Below are positions 25,301 to 40,300 of a DNA stretch of 64,000 nt, in pieces. The stretch spans positions 51,442,233-51,506,232 of the forward strand of contig CM026403.1 of the NCBI GenBank assembly GCA_014843695.1, in the 5' to 3' direction. The translations under genes and the position numbers were made by a program. The DNA comes from Archivesica marissinica. Taxonomy: Eukaryota; Mollusca; Bivalvia; Venerida; Vesicomyidae. The notes under the pieces are model-generated. The model had not been told where the DNA came from. It was given only the letters and a program-made list of their open reading frames with translations, and searched no databases. Position 1 is the stretch's first letter. Every line of letters starts with the position of its first letter.

Positions 25301-28300
25301 ATATACACAGACAGAGCAATATCCCCAATGATATACACACAGAGCAATATCCCCAATGATATACACAACAGAGCAATATCCCCAATGATATACACAGACA
25401 GAGCAATATCCCCAATGATATACACAGACAGAGCAATATCCCCAATGATATACACAGACAGAGCAATGTCCCCAATGATATACACACAGAGCAATATCCC
25501 CAATGATATACACACAGAGCAATATCCCCAATGATATACACAGACAGAGCAATATCCCCAATGATATACACACAGAGCAATATCCCCAATGATATACACA
25601 GACAGAGCAATATCCCCAATGATATACACAGACAGAGCAATATCCCCAATGATATACACAGACAGAGCAATATCCCCAATGATATACACAGACAGAGCAA
25701 TATCCCTAATGATATACACACAGAGCAATATCCCCAATGATATACACACAGAGCAATATCCCCAATGATATACACAGACAGAGCAATATCCCAATGATAT
25801 ACACACAGAGCAATATCCCCAATGATATACACACAGAGCAATATCCCAATGATATACACAGACAGAGCAATATCCCCAATGATATACACACAGAGCAATA
25901 TCCCCAATGATATACACAGACAGAGCAATATCCCCAATGATATACACAGAAGGCAATATCCCAATGATATACACAGACAGAGCAATATCCCCAATGACAT
26001 ACGCACAGAGCAATATCCCCAATGATATACACACAGAGCAATATCCCCAATGATATACACAGACAGAGCAATATCCCCAATGACATACACAGACAGAGCA
26101 ATATCCCCAATGACATACACAGACAGAGCAATATCCCCAATGATATACACAGACAGAGCAATATCCCCAATGATATACACAGACAGAGCAATATCCCCAA
26201 TGATATACACAGACAGAGCAATATCCCCAATGATATACACAGACAGAGCAATATCCCCAATGATATACACAGACAGAGCAATATCCCCAATGATATACAC
26301 AGACAGAGCAATATCCCCAATGATATACACAGACAGAGCAATATCCCCAATGATATACACAGACAGAGCAATATCCCCAATGATATACACAGACAGAGCA
26401 ATATCCCCAATGATATACACAGACAGAGCAATATCCCCAATGATATACACAGACAGAGCAATATCCCAATGATATACACAGACAGAGCAATATCCCCAAT
26501 GATATACACACAGAGCAATATCCCTAATGATATACACAGACAGAGCAATATCCCCAATGATATACACAGACAGAGCAATATCCCCAATGATATACACACA
26601 GAGCAATATCCCCAATGATATACACAGACAGAGCAATATCCCCAATGATATACACAGACAGAGCAATATCCCCAATGATATACACAGACAGAGCAATATC
26701 CCCAATGATATACACAGACAGAGCAATATCCCCAATGATATACACACACAGAGCAATATCCCCAATGATATACACAGACAGAGCAATATCCCCAATGATA
26801 TACACAGACAGAGCAATATCCCTAATGATATACACAGACAGAGCAATATCCCCAATGATATACACACAGAGCAATATCCCTAATGATATACACACAGAGC
26901 AATCCCTAATGATATACACACAGAGCAATATCCCCAATGATATACACACAGAGCAATATCCCCAATGATATACACAGACAGAGCAATATCCCCAATGATA
27001 TACACAGACAGAGCAATATCCCCAATGATATACACAGACAGAGCAATATCCCCAATGATATACACACAGAGCAATATCCCCAATGATATACACACAGAGC
27101 AATATCCCCAATGATATACACACAGAGCAATATCCCCAATGATATACACACAGAGCAATATCCCCAATGATATACACACAGAGCAATATCCCCAATGATA
27201 TACACAGACAGAGCAATATCCCCAATGATATACACACAGAGCAATATCCCCAATGATATACACACAGAGCAATATCCCAATGATATACAGACAGAGCAAT
27301 ATCCCCAATGATATACACACAGAGCAATATCCCCAATGATATACACACAGAGCAATATCCCTAATGATATACACACAGAGCAATATCCCCAATGATATAC
27401 ACACAGAGCAATATCCCAATGATATACACAGACAGAGCAATATCCCAATGATATACACAGACAGAGCAATATCCCCAATGATATACACACAGAGCAATGT
27501 CCCCAATGATATACACAGACAGAGCAATATCCCCAATGATATACACACAGAGCAATCCCCAATGATATACACAGACAGAGCAATATCCCCAATGATATAC
27601 ACAGACAGAGCAATATCCCCAATGATATACACAGCAGAGCAATATCCCCAATGATATACAGACAGATGAAAAAATATCTGTAAAGCAGTTCAGAATAGTC
27701 CACAGATTGCACCTAGAAAAGCGGTTCCAGCATTCGCTGTGGCCCGTTAAATTTGGGCCATGTATAGAATTCGGTATGTACAACTGTATTGGTTACCGAT
27801 TTCCATCTAGACTTTATTTTCACATTTCTGTGATTTGCTATTAATCTATAAATATTCAATTATTGAAGCATTGTTATATTATATACAAAAAGTCCAATAA
27901 AAGAAAATAAATGTCTTTCACCTAATCAGGTCCTATCGACAAAATCAATGGAGAAATATAGCCAAATTATATGCCTTCCAGTATTATCGATTCCTATACG
28001 AGGATTTCATGGTAAAACTGCCACAATCACTTTATCCTCTAGACCATCTTTCTTGTTAATGATCAAATCAAAGCCGATTTAGAGTTTACCAGGCACACTG
28101 GTAATGAAGAGGGCCCACGCGCCCACGAGGGCCCACGCACCCTGCTAAATATGATTTTACCAATAGTAAAAAATGCACAACTTATTACCTCCCTTTAAAT
28201 CGCCGATTCTTATATCGAAGAAATACAATACTTAAAATATCATGATATTATAGAGAGTTCTGGGAGTATTTCAGAACAATCCAATTTATTAAGATTAAAC

Positions 28301-31300
28301 CAAATTTTAAACTTGTGTTATGTTATATTTCGGGTTTTACGCCTGCATCAGCACCATTTTGGGCTATATCGCCGGTGGGCAGCTTACCCGACACCTTTCC
28401 TGGGCAGGCTCCAACGGTTAACCAGTATTTGGGTGCACCAACCTCCGTAAGAAACTGCCAACTTTTTCATATAAATGAGACACGGTCTGAGCGGGGCTCG
28501 AACCAGTGACCAAAATTTTAAACTAAAATAAAACCGTTTATGTCTTCTACATGCATTGACCAACGGTTCAAACATTGTTGGGATATATTTACATGCATTG
28601 ACCAACGGTTCAAACATTGTTGGGATATATTTACACGCATTGACCAACGGTTCAAACATTGTTGGGATATATTTACACGCATTGACCAACGGTTCAAACA
28701 TTGTTGGGATATATTTACACGCATTGACCAACAGTTCAAACATTGTTGGGATATATTTACATGCATTGACCAACGGTTCAAACATTGTTGGGATATATTT
28801 ACACGCATTGACCAACGGTTCAAACATTGTTGGGATATATTTAATCATGGTTGGAACTTCTAAAGTGATGCACATAACCGTTGTGGATTCGATAAAATAA
28901 ATTGCAATTCGATAAAATAAATTGCAATTAAAACATAATCTTATACCACCATAATAAATTAATTATATTCGCGAGTCTTTTGAAATGGAATTACCTACCT
29001 TCTTCAGAATATATTTATACGAAAGCTACTCATTATAAAATTGTTTATCGCAGCTGAAACGACCTTGGAATTTGTCACCTGAACTGGAACCAATTGTCCA
29101 AATCTGGGGTCTGGCCCATAACCTACATTGTATATCCAAACTAACATTTGATAAAGTGGAATTCTTCAAAGATTCTCATTTATGAAATCTATCTAGTCCA
29201 CTTTTTCATTAACCCTTTCAACACTACCGGCCTCTAAATAGACTTGCAAAAAGTGTAGATCCAGGCGAGCCAGCTCGTGAAGAGCCGTCTCATCAGGATG
29301 TGCACTTTGTGCCAGTAATTACTATTGAATAAAATTACCCATTTTGATAAATGAACTGGTCCAAAAGGTAATTCTAAAAATATCATGCACCAGTCCATGT
29401 CGGTTACTTTGGTTTAATTGGTTAATTAGCAGCCTATGACTAGGGTGTATAGATCTTTAATTTGTATAAATGTTTTAAAACGTTTTTAAAGCTGCCGAAC
29501 TGCTGATGGACCCTTTGATTTCAACAAGAGGACCCAATGGACTTTGGTAATACTAAGTAATAAAAATATTGATATTCAAGCCACGTTTCACCTGCTTGCC
29601 CCCAATACAAAGGTGTGTGTTTATACGTTATTTATCGTCGCTACCGGTTGCCCATATGAGCGACGCCTCCTGAAGAGATTAGTCATTTTAGATTTTTGGA
29701 TGATAGTGCAATGCACTGTGTACAGAACAGACGCCAGACCTCTGTTTAAAGTCGCATCGAAAAGACTATTTATTTTATTAGGGTCAGACGGGCGATCGAA
29801 CCTGCGATCACTGGATTATCAGTTAAACGCGTTACCACTGGACTACAAATCCGTCTGTATTATACAAAGGTTATCACTGGCTAAAACTCATTTCAGGATG
29901 AAAGTAATACATAGCAAAGATCAATGCCAGAGGTTATAAACAATAAATCTAGCCCAGTCTAGAGTTTGTCTGGTTCAGCCAAATAAATCTCAATTCAACC
30001 AATCAAAGCACTTAAGCAAGCTAAGAGTTTGAGAGAAATTCTATAACCTTGGGGGTGGGGGGGGGGGGAGCGTGGGTACGGGTGACTAATTGATTACAGT
30101 TCAGTTGAGCAACTACTAATGGCTACGGTTCAGAAAGGGAAGTCGAACAAGAGTCCTTGGAAAGGTCTTTATATAGATCTTGTTCACATTAGTCCCATCT
30201 ATATATTGACCATAATGCAATTGAGCACTCCCCCGTTATGCAGATATTTCAAAAGCACAGTACGGGCCGTATAAAAATTCCAATACAAAACTGTTTCGTC
30301 TAGTCCAGAGAGTCTACAATCGCAGCCCACGTCCGCTACTGCACACATTACATGACCATCCTAGAATCCTATGCTTCCATGCAGGTTTATTCCTGGTGTT
30401 TCTAGTTGTAGGCGTGATTAACTATAGTCCAACTATTTTACTCATGAAAAAATTTGCCCAACTAGTTACTCATGAAAAAATGCCCCAATGAGATAAAGAG
30501 TAGAGATTTCCATTTCCAGATGATAAATGGTCATTGATCAAGATATCTGTACATGTACTGTACAATGGTGTAAAAGTAACAAGATTTCTATCAATGGATA
30601 CATTTGGCATCTTATTGGTTTTATTTAAGTAATAGACTGCTACGGCTGTGCTTGGCGACGTATTGGCATGCATTCAAAGTCTGGCATATGTCTGCCTATA
30701 TACTTGCATGAATTTATATTTTATATTTCGGGTTTTACACCTGCATCAGCACCATTTTGGGCTATATCGCCGGCGGGCAGTTTACCCAATACCTTTCCTG
30801 GGCAGGCTCCAGCAGTTAACCAGTACTTTGGTGCACCAACCTCCGTAAGAAACTGCCAACTTTTTCATAGAAACCCTGTCTGAACGGGGCTCGAACCTGT
30901 GACCATCGGTGATGATAGGTTACCGTGGTATACAAGTCAGCGACCTTAACCACTCGACCACGGAGGCGGACCCCTATACTTGCATGAAACTAAAGAAACA
31001 AGTAAACGGTTTTCCCAAGAGCATCAGCTGCAAACTTGTTGGTCATGCTTGATATGTGTCAAACTCCTTTTCTAGGACAATGTAATATATAATAAACTGC
31101 ATATGCAAAGTTTAATGCAACTTGTATGAACAAAATTCCTTGAATAAAGTTAGTTTAGCACTAGTGACTACATTTGTGTAAATATGGGTTAAACAGATAC
31201 AGACTTTATAAACGAGTGTCAATTGAGTAGCATATGGTTATATGAAATCCTACTCGCTTTGGTAAACTGTAAAAACACTTGTTTGATTGAAAAGTTAGTT

Positions 31301-34300
31301 TTCGAATTGGTTGCGAGGAATTTGTAGTAGCATTTGTGCTTTTTGCGATATACATGTAATGTCCCTTAACAATGTCTGTCGCCTGCAAGTAGAGTTTGAA
31401 GTGCTAGTCCCAGAAAAAAATTGTGAATATCTAGCCGTACAGAAGTAGTGACCAAAAATCGGCCATACAGAAGTGACCAAAAATCGGCCGTACAAAAGTA
31501 GTGACCAAATATCGGCCATACAAAAGTAGTGACCAAAAATCGGCCATACAAAAGTAGTGACCAAAAATCGGCCATACAGAAATAGTGACCAAAAATCGGC
31601 CGTACAGAAATAGTGACCAAAAATCGGCCGTACAGATTATCAAATTATTAACATTGTCCCGACAGATCAAAGACCGACTGACGAATCTCGTAAAATTGCA
31701 GTCAGATGACCAAAGCTACAACTTTCCCCCCAAAAAAACACCAAAGCTAAACAAAACTGTTTCTTGTGAACTTTTGTAGCTATTTCTCTTTTGTAGGAGA
31801 AGAAAGTGAACTTGATCAATACTTTGATTGATTCAGTCTATTTGAAAGAACCGATTGTAAAGGGTAATGTCATTTCTCCAGATATCTTGCTCCATCATAT
31901 GTCACATAAATAAGTGAAACGGCATTCGATGTACAAACTTCCCTACTTGTTTAAAGGCCATTCATGCCATAGTTTTGTTTAAAGGCCATTAATGCCATCT
32001 CCAGTTTCGAAATGCAGGCTTTGTGAATAGAAAACAATCTCTATTTCCATTCGAATGGAAAGTTAACTTTTATTATCACCCTCGTTGGAAAGGATGAAAA
32101 CGTAAATGCGAGTCATTGGTGCGGGAGGAAACAGGATTAAACCCACAAGTCCGATATGGCGACCAGCGTACCACCTTCGAATACTTTGGTGGTCCGAGGA
32201 TCGAACCTGGGTTGCAGTGGTGAGAAACACTAATCCGACATCCATAACATCGGCGACATTTACACATTTGTATAGATTGTTTATATGTTTTCATTATTAT
32301 CTGGCACAGTCTTTACAGGGCTTTGTAAATATAAAACAAATTAATTATTTCAAATTGAAACTTCATTATTAATTTTATAAATACCGTATTTAGCTGTGTA
32401 TAGTGCGCTACCGTGTATAGTGCGCACCCACGATCTGGTACGAAAATCGGCGGAAAAACTGAGTTCCTATGTATACTGCGCACGTGAAAAACGCAATTTT
32501 CCAAGTCAAAATTTAACATTTCTCAAGAATCGCTAAAAATTGTGCTCCGTGATTTTTACAACTTATATTAATCACTCGAGATATACCTCATCGAGTAACG
32601 GTAACGCACTCGGGCACACCTGCTCAAATTTCTCGACACGTTCTCAAACATCTCAACACGTTCTCAAACATGTCAGCAGATGCTCAAACTTCTCAACACG
32701 TGAAGCCTACCTAATTAACTGGGACCCATTGTGAAAGGTTTGTCGAAATTAATTATCGCTACAATCAATTGAAATACTGCAGCCAAAAAAGTTTTTTTTA
32801 TGCATTGTACATTGTACGGCGAAGTACGCGAAAAGTACGGGAAATATTACATACGATAAAACCACGTGATGTTATCAAATCGCCATTTTTTATGCATTTA
32901 CCTTTTCAATTAAATTCATCAAAGTTTGCCAAAATAAACGAAATATATGCTAATTTTGTGGTCTTATTCATTTGATTTATTTATATAGACTATCGGCAAC
33001 TGGTTTTAATAGCTAGTTTATAACGATTGTCGAATGTAACAACTTATAGAATGACTGTGGGCCGTTCGGGTCGAATTTCAGTTTTTTCACGAAATTTTGG
33101 TCCGGAAAAAAATGTCCTGATGTCTGTACTGGTGTATAATGCGCAGTAGATAAAATGGATGAGGATTTCAGTAAGAAATGTGCGCACTATACACAGCTAA
33201 ATACGGTACATCTTTTCCACTGCTTTCTGTAACAATCACTTAAATTCAGTAATTATTATTTTTACCCTGTGAAGCGTTGTAATGGCACCGTGCTATGGAG
33301 CGCGCACACCGTGCTATGGAGAGCGCACAAAAATCCGCTTATTGCTGTTATTACATGTTATGATCTACACAAACTGCAGTGTTATACTTCAGGTCGGAAA
33401 GACAATTTTTAGTGTTGTGTGCTGAGGGAGGTAGAGCATAAAGGAATAACTTGCATTATTTTACAATCGGTCTGCACTCTTATTTTCCAGTAATGTTTGG
33501 CCATCTATTGGGATCTGCCGGTGTACGGGCCTCGATAAATATACAAAAAACTTTGTACCGTAAATTCCTTTCCAAGCTTTGGTTCGAGCCATTCTTTTAC
33601 ACCAGCTAGATCTGTTCCAGCTTTGATCAGTCCAAGCTTGCCGCGGCGTTTGATCAACTGGTCGGGCTTCACAACAAGCTTCTGCAAATAGAAAAACAAA
33701 ACGTTAAGGAGTAAATACATCCTTGTACACGTTATATTTAGCAGGTTGTATTTAGACGTTTTAAAAACTTTTGCTAGTGAAACATTTATATTGTAATTCG
33801 ATTCGTCTTTGTGAATTTCACACAACTACCTTATAGACCAGGAGGGTCAGCCTAGATGGAAAGTTAACCAATTTTCATGTATATATAGCAATGGTCCATG
33901 TGCATGCCCATGTAAGGAAATGGACGTCTGGCATGCTCATACTGGTGGGTGTGGTGTGGTCAGGAGGGCCATGAAAAAGGAACCCCAAAATTGAGCTAGA
34001 TCAGCTCTTTAGTTAACGTGATGAAACTTATTGTAAAATGCCCGGCATAGTCCCAGGTATCACAAATGGCCACTGCCAGACATTTTCGGTGGTGGGTTGT
34101 GCCCGCCAGACTTCTATAACCGGTACCCCAAATGACCTAGATCAGCTTGTGAGTTAACCTGATGAAACTCACTGGAAAATGTTCAGCATAGTCCCAGGTA
34201 TATTTAATGCCCACTGCCAGACATGTTCAGTGGTGGAGTGTGCCTGTCAGATACCCCCCCCCCCAAATGCCCCCATGAAAACCAATTTTTCTTATATCCC

Positions 34301-37300
34301 AAGGCCTAATTCACATAAGTCATCATTTTGGTGTCAAAATATATTGGGGGGGGGGGGCAAGAATTAGATGGCCTCCACTAATAAATAACATTTAATGTAA
34401 ACAGTACATTTAATGTTATTTATTAGTGGAGGAAGAACCTTATGGTATGGAAAAATGTTATTTATTAGTGGAGGCCATAGCTTCAACCATAATTTAGTGT
34501 TAATATAAGTCTCAGTAAAAACATGTTAATGTTTTAGTAAAAACATGTTAATGTTTTATCATTTATATAGAAGGCAGTTACAGAATAAAACATAGGTCTC
34601 GCTAGAAATCTTTCTGAACAGGGTGCTGGGAACAAAATCTAAAATACTAAATATCAGCAGGGTGCTTTAACATTTCAGCAGGGTGTCATTTCTCAGCAGG
34701 GTAGATCACATTCTTTAATCATAATGAACACCCTGTTAAATAATAGAAATAGAAAGTAAAGGGTCAATTTGTAATGACTGAATGGGGCGACCTGTACATG
34801 GTAAGGAATGCTGCCTGACCAGACGAGTGGCTATTGTTAGCATTGATGTAAGATTAGCAGCATACTGGTTCTCATGAGCACAGGGATTCGGCACGTTTGG
34901 GGGTACTAGTATATATATATTTAAGTACAGGGATTCTACTCTGTGGGATGTCAGATTTCGCATCGATCAGTAAAATGGCCCTATCTGAAACAATTTTGTA
35001 CAAATCTGTCCAAATACAACGCCTATCCCGAGTCTTTATATTGTTCTTCAAATAAAACACAACTTTAAGCTGCATGCATGTATACTTTGCAATCAATTGC
35101 CACATACATGGCCATAGCAGGTCACATTTCCATACTAGGACACGGGTTCTGTCAGCAACAAAAAAAAATCTTCGACAGGAGAGTTTTAACAGTGAATAAC
35201 ATTATCAATAAAATGTGTTTACACTAACGTGTAGGTTTATTCGGCAATAATGTACGTCAAAAAGAGATTTCGTAGCATTTTCAATTTGTTTTTTTTAAAT
35301 TTCTATAGCGGCGCAATTCGCGTTGAAACGAGCGTTCTGATTGGATTATTAGAATGTAACAAGATGTTTTTTTATATAGGAAGAATAATCATAATCCAAT
35401 CAGAATGCTCGTTTCAACGCGAATTGCGCCGCTTTAGAAATTTTCAAAACAAATTGAAAATGTTACGAAATCTCTTTTTGAAGTACATTTTTGCCGAATA
35501 AACCTACACGTTAGTGTAAACACATTTTATTGATAATGTTATTCACAGTTAAAACTCTCCTGTCGAAGATTTTTTTTTGTTGCTGACCGAACCCGTGTCC
35601 TAGTATGGAAATGTGACCTGCTATGGCCAATGTCTGTGGCAATTGTTTGCAAAGTATACATGCACGCAGCTTAAAGTTGTGTTTTATTTGAAGAACAATA
35701 TAAAGACTCGGGATACGTGTTATATTCGGATAGATGTGTACAAAATTGTTTCAGATAGGGCCATTTTACTGATCGATGCGAAATCTGACATCCAACAGAG
35801 TAGAATCCCTGTACTTAAATATATATACTAGTACCCCCAAACGTGCCGAATCCCTGTGCTCATGAGGGCAGAGATTAGCCCAGATATCATTTTGAGGGTG
35901 GTATGAAAACAACAACACGGGCAGCATTACAAGTATATTCCAAGACATCCTTCCAATCAAGAAAACAGAGTTGACGGATGATCCAGTCCAAGGTAGGTTA
36001 TTAACTTATTGTTGTAATATTGATAATCAAGATTATTAATGATATAAAAGCTGGTCCTACCGGGTTCCTACCTCAGCAGCAATTACTGATGCCCCTGCCG
36101 GAGCATCCAGTACAGCATCTCGATCGACTGAAGAACTGAACGAATGTAAGATTGGACTAAAGGTATTGGACCTGTATTGGTTTTCGAAACAGAAGGCAAC
36201 ACACCATTGCATGCTGGATTCATGAGCAAGTACATCAAGGAATCCTTACTCAACGAATTTGCTACATGGACCCAATATCCAGATTCCCAACCAACAATAA
36301 TGTGGCGAGAGAGACGATGATCCGGACAATGAACGTTGCAAAGGAAACAGGCCAAGATTATGCAGTTTTGGTCACCTACGATTTGGCCATTGCGTTGAAA
36401 GCCTACTAAATACAAGCAATTGAAACCCCCTTGTTTGACAGCTTCCAGTCGATTCTGGATGGACATCTTGGGTAAACGGCCCAATTCTGGGCCATTTACT
36501 TCCTGATCAATCACCTCCACAGAGAGCTGCAGAGATGCATAAAGACGAATGACGTCGGTGGCTATATCCATATATTCACAATGATGCTTGCAGTATACTT
36601 CGCCCTGAACCGACCAAACTATGCCATATGGGGAATACCTTTTCTGCAGAAGTTGAAGATTTCAAACCCAAAGCTACATAAAGTACTGGAGAAGGGTGCG
36701 TGTTCCATCAGACGCACAAAGTGTTACAGTAGATCGGCTGTTGACCTCTCTTGGGAGCAAACGGGCAACCGTGATGCTGCATCCAAAATGAAGGGAATTG
36801 TTGAACTTCCGAGAACTCACTGCACCGATGGTCATCGACTATGACCCAGCGAGCTATGGCAATCACCGAGCTTAGAACATTCACTGGGCTTGAACTGGGG
36901 GGGGGAAATGCAACAGCTCAATGTCGTCCCTCAATAATCACTAGGGACAACAGTCCGATAGCTGAACTGAGTGGAAAAATTGACGAATTCTGCAATTCAT
37001 TCACAGATGATGCTCCAATTTCCTTGGTGAATGTTGCAACCGGTCAAGCAGCATCTAAGGCTACTGTATTATATCTACTCAATATGCTGAAAAGGGGTCA
37101 GGATGAAAGGGATAAATTTCAAGATGAATGGGACAGCAGCAGCCATCGATTTCTTCAACTTGTGAAATGTACGCGTGTACAAAACTTTGCTCTTCAGAAC
37201 ATGAAGAAAAAAGCAAAGCTACCCTCACAGAAGACAAATGCCGAGAGCCTGTGTCCGTATGATCGTAGTCGTTACAGAAAAGACATCATTTGACCTTCGG

Positions 37301-40300
37301 AATGTTCTCTCCTGCCCAATTACGCCATACCCACCGTCACTCGCACACTGATGGGGCGCATGTGACAAGTGAGAAATCAGCATTGTTGAAAAGGTAGAGT
37401 CCCTCCAGACAGAAACCGAGGAGTTGTGTACAGGTCTATGATGGAGGAAATCTTCATTCCGTCCTCTCACAAACAAACATGGGAGCATCATACGCATCAA
37501 TTGCTCGGACCATGCTGGCTGTGGTATGTTCAGGGAGGGTTAATGAAGCACAGGTTTGTCTCGACAAGTACGTGGAGAACTTCATCAATGACGGCGAGAG
37601 AAAGTTGCGGGGTGCAGTTGATTTCATTCTAGGTCAGAATTTTTGGGAGAAGCGAGAAAGCGCGTGATCGCTTCCTTAAATGGTGTTCTTTAATATACTT
37701 CTGCAAAATAGGGTTAAAATGCACAGTACAACCATTAAATACAACATTTGAATAGAAGGAGTGCTTTCTAATGGGCCAGTGTATCTTACTAGACAAATTG
37801 TTTTGTTTAGGGAGAAGTGGGGCCCCCAGAGGGCGAAGCCAGGGTCCCTAGGGCGACAATTTCGCCCACATCACCCTCTAGAATGATCCCCGTTCAGTAT
37901 ATGTCATAACCGGGGCAGATCAGACAATCTTACAGTGGGAAAAAACTTCACCAATGGAGTATTCAAGAATGAACTTGCCACGTTTCTCTTGCAAGAGTGG
38001 AGGAAAGATCATTACTGGAATATCTTTGGTGGTAATACCTTGCTTGATTCTTATGGTGGCAAGTGCTTTCAGTATGTCCGTGATGAGCACCATCATATTA
38101 CTGTAACCAGCCCGGCACACATCCAAGGTGCCCAAGAAGAGGCCGATTGCTTTCCACATCGCAAATATCACAGCAGGCAATGTCATGGCGAGGACATCCG
38201 ACGTCTTAGCGATATCGATTGGTGCCCTTGGACAGCAACGCCGAGAGGTCCGGGCTATGGCCAACATCAGCATGTATTGCGGGATGGGAAACAGCAAGAG
38301 GTACATCAATGTGACCAACATTGCTGACGTCCTTGAAGAGCGCAAACCTGGACTTCCCAAAGCACTGCCCGGATAAGACTTTATACGGCCTTTTACAGGT
38401 TGGCACAAGATATTCGAGTCTCGGTAAAATGTTTCTATTATGGTGTTGGTGATATCGGGATAACCGGATTCGTATAGTATTTAGGCAAAACTAAACCCCT
38501 CGATCATAGAGGACAAGACTGGCTGCTACGTTAACCTCTTCATCAGTATGGGCGAGGTGCATGGTAGTGTTGATCTGGATGTCGCATCAGAGTTTGTCAG
38601 CCGCATGTATGCACAAAGCAAGACTCAAGAGGTCAATGAAGCACGATAAAACTGATGCGAATGACTGGCAAAGTTGATCAGGTAATCAAGGCACAAGAAC
38701 CTTTAATACGATCATTATAAAATTAGAATACCTTACAGTATGTGCAGTTTTAGAGGGGCGGAAGGGGCGTATGCCCCTATAAAATATACCCCAGTAGAAT
38801 GTTAATAATGGTCCGATTTGAAAAATTAACAAAGTTATAGTGGAAGAAAATGTGCACACAGCCGGCAGCATCCATATATTATTATATAATTAAGTGTAAA
38901 CAGTAGACTATTGGTACCCCAATTTCTGTTCTGGACCCTACTCTGCACGACTGATAACTGCACGCCCCTTGAACAAAATCCTGGATCTGCCCCTATTACA
39001 ACAGCTCTAATCATGCATTTCATTGACTTTCCGGAGAATACACTGGCAAACATCAAACATATCGACTGTGCCTTGCTGTAACCTTCTCAACGGACCCTTG
39101 AGATGAAGATTCGACAAACGCATTATGTTACAGCATTGTGAACACATGCCGTGACAGTATCTCCTGGGGATGGTTCGTCACCAACTGATTATGGATGGTA
39201 TGCGAGGGACAACCTCCTGGAAGCCAACCTGGTTTGAAGGGCCAGCCATACCAAATGGTTTGTTATGAATGGCAGTAACAATGCAGAGGACATGGAGGTT
39301 GAAGGTGACAGAGTCTGAGATGGAAGTAGAAACTACTGATGGAGCGAGCGATTCAGATGGCGAAGCATGGAGTGAAGACTTAGATTCAGAGAAGGAAGAC
39401 GGGGATTTCTTGTAGAAGAAAACACCTCTAGAGAATCTAAGGGCTATACAGTATGCTGAACATTTCAGTCACTTTCATAAAGTTTGGTAACTCATTAACT
39501 CAGATCTAGCTCTGCATTTGGAATGGGGGGTAGGAGGTATATAGCAGGCACACTCAACCATAGATAATAACTTACCCGTGTACATGAGACATACATGCCT
39601 GCCTATATATATCTATTACTTAAAATCAATAAAGGAACTGAATTTAAATGTGTATTTCTGTTATGCGTCACCTTTTGGTGAATTCACAAAACATCCCGAA
39701 TTGATGGCTATATATATATTTTTACAAAATATAATTAAATCACCTCCTCATGATACTTGGGACTATGCCAAACATTGTCCAGTAGTTTCAGAAGGTTAAC
39801 TCACAAGCTGATCTAGCTCTATGTTGGGGGTGGGGGTATTTGGGGGTGTCTGGCAGGCACAACCCACCACTGAAAATGTCTGGCAGTAGCCATTCATGAT
39901 ACTTGGGAGCTATATCAAATATGTTCCAGTAAATTTCAGAATGTCAACTCACAAGCTGATCTGGCTCAGTTTTGGGGGTGGGGGCATTCGGGCGTGTCTG
40001 GCGCGCACAACCCACCACTGAAAATGTATGGCAGTGACCATTCACGATACCTGGAGCTATACCAAACATTTACCAGTAAATTTCATCAGGTTAACGCACA
40101 AGCTGATCTGGCTCAGTTTTGGGGGTGGGGCATCCAGGGGTGTCTGGCGGGCACAACCCACTACTGAAAATGTCTGGCAGTAGCTATTCATGATACCTGG
40201 GACTATGCCGAACATTTTCCAGTATGTTTCATCAGGTTAACTAAAGAGCTGATCTAGCTCAATTTTGGGGTTCCTTTCTCATGGCCCTCCTGACCACACC

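Noticed and set aside
22591..27668. CRISPR-like array
   Set aside because: No unique spacers between repeats, eukaryotic intron context, continuous units.
22590..27783. Many long open frames on both strands (ISLGILLC or [10 protein letters not shown] repeats)
   Set aside because: Artefacts of the 28/30-bp satellite; hydrophobic periodic peptides with no gene features.
28551..28845. CRISPR-like or leucine-rich-repeat-like gene
   Set aside because: Contiguous 42-bp units without spacers; no conserved LRR pattern.
29781..29858. Functional tRNA gene on the minus strand
   Set aside because: The acceptor ends pair but the anticodon and T arms do not; a deleted sister copy occurs at 58597.
36083..36571. 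162-codon minus-strand frame
   Set aside because: Shadow of the plus-strand decayed transposase-like gene, whose motifs are on the opposite strand.
37920..38408. 162-codon minus-strand frame
   Set aside because: Shadow of the plus-strand [10 protein letters not shown]...ITAGNVMA segment of the same decayed gene.
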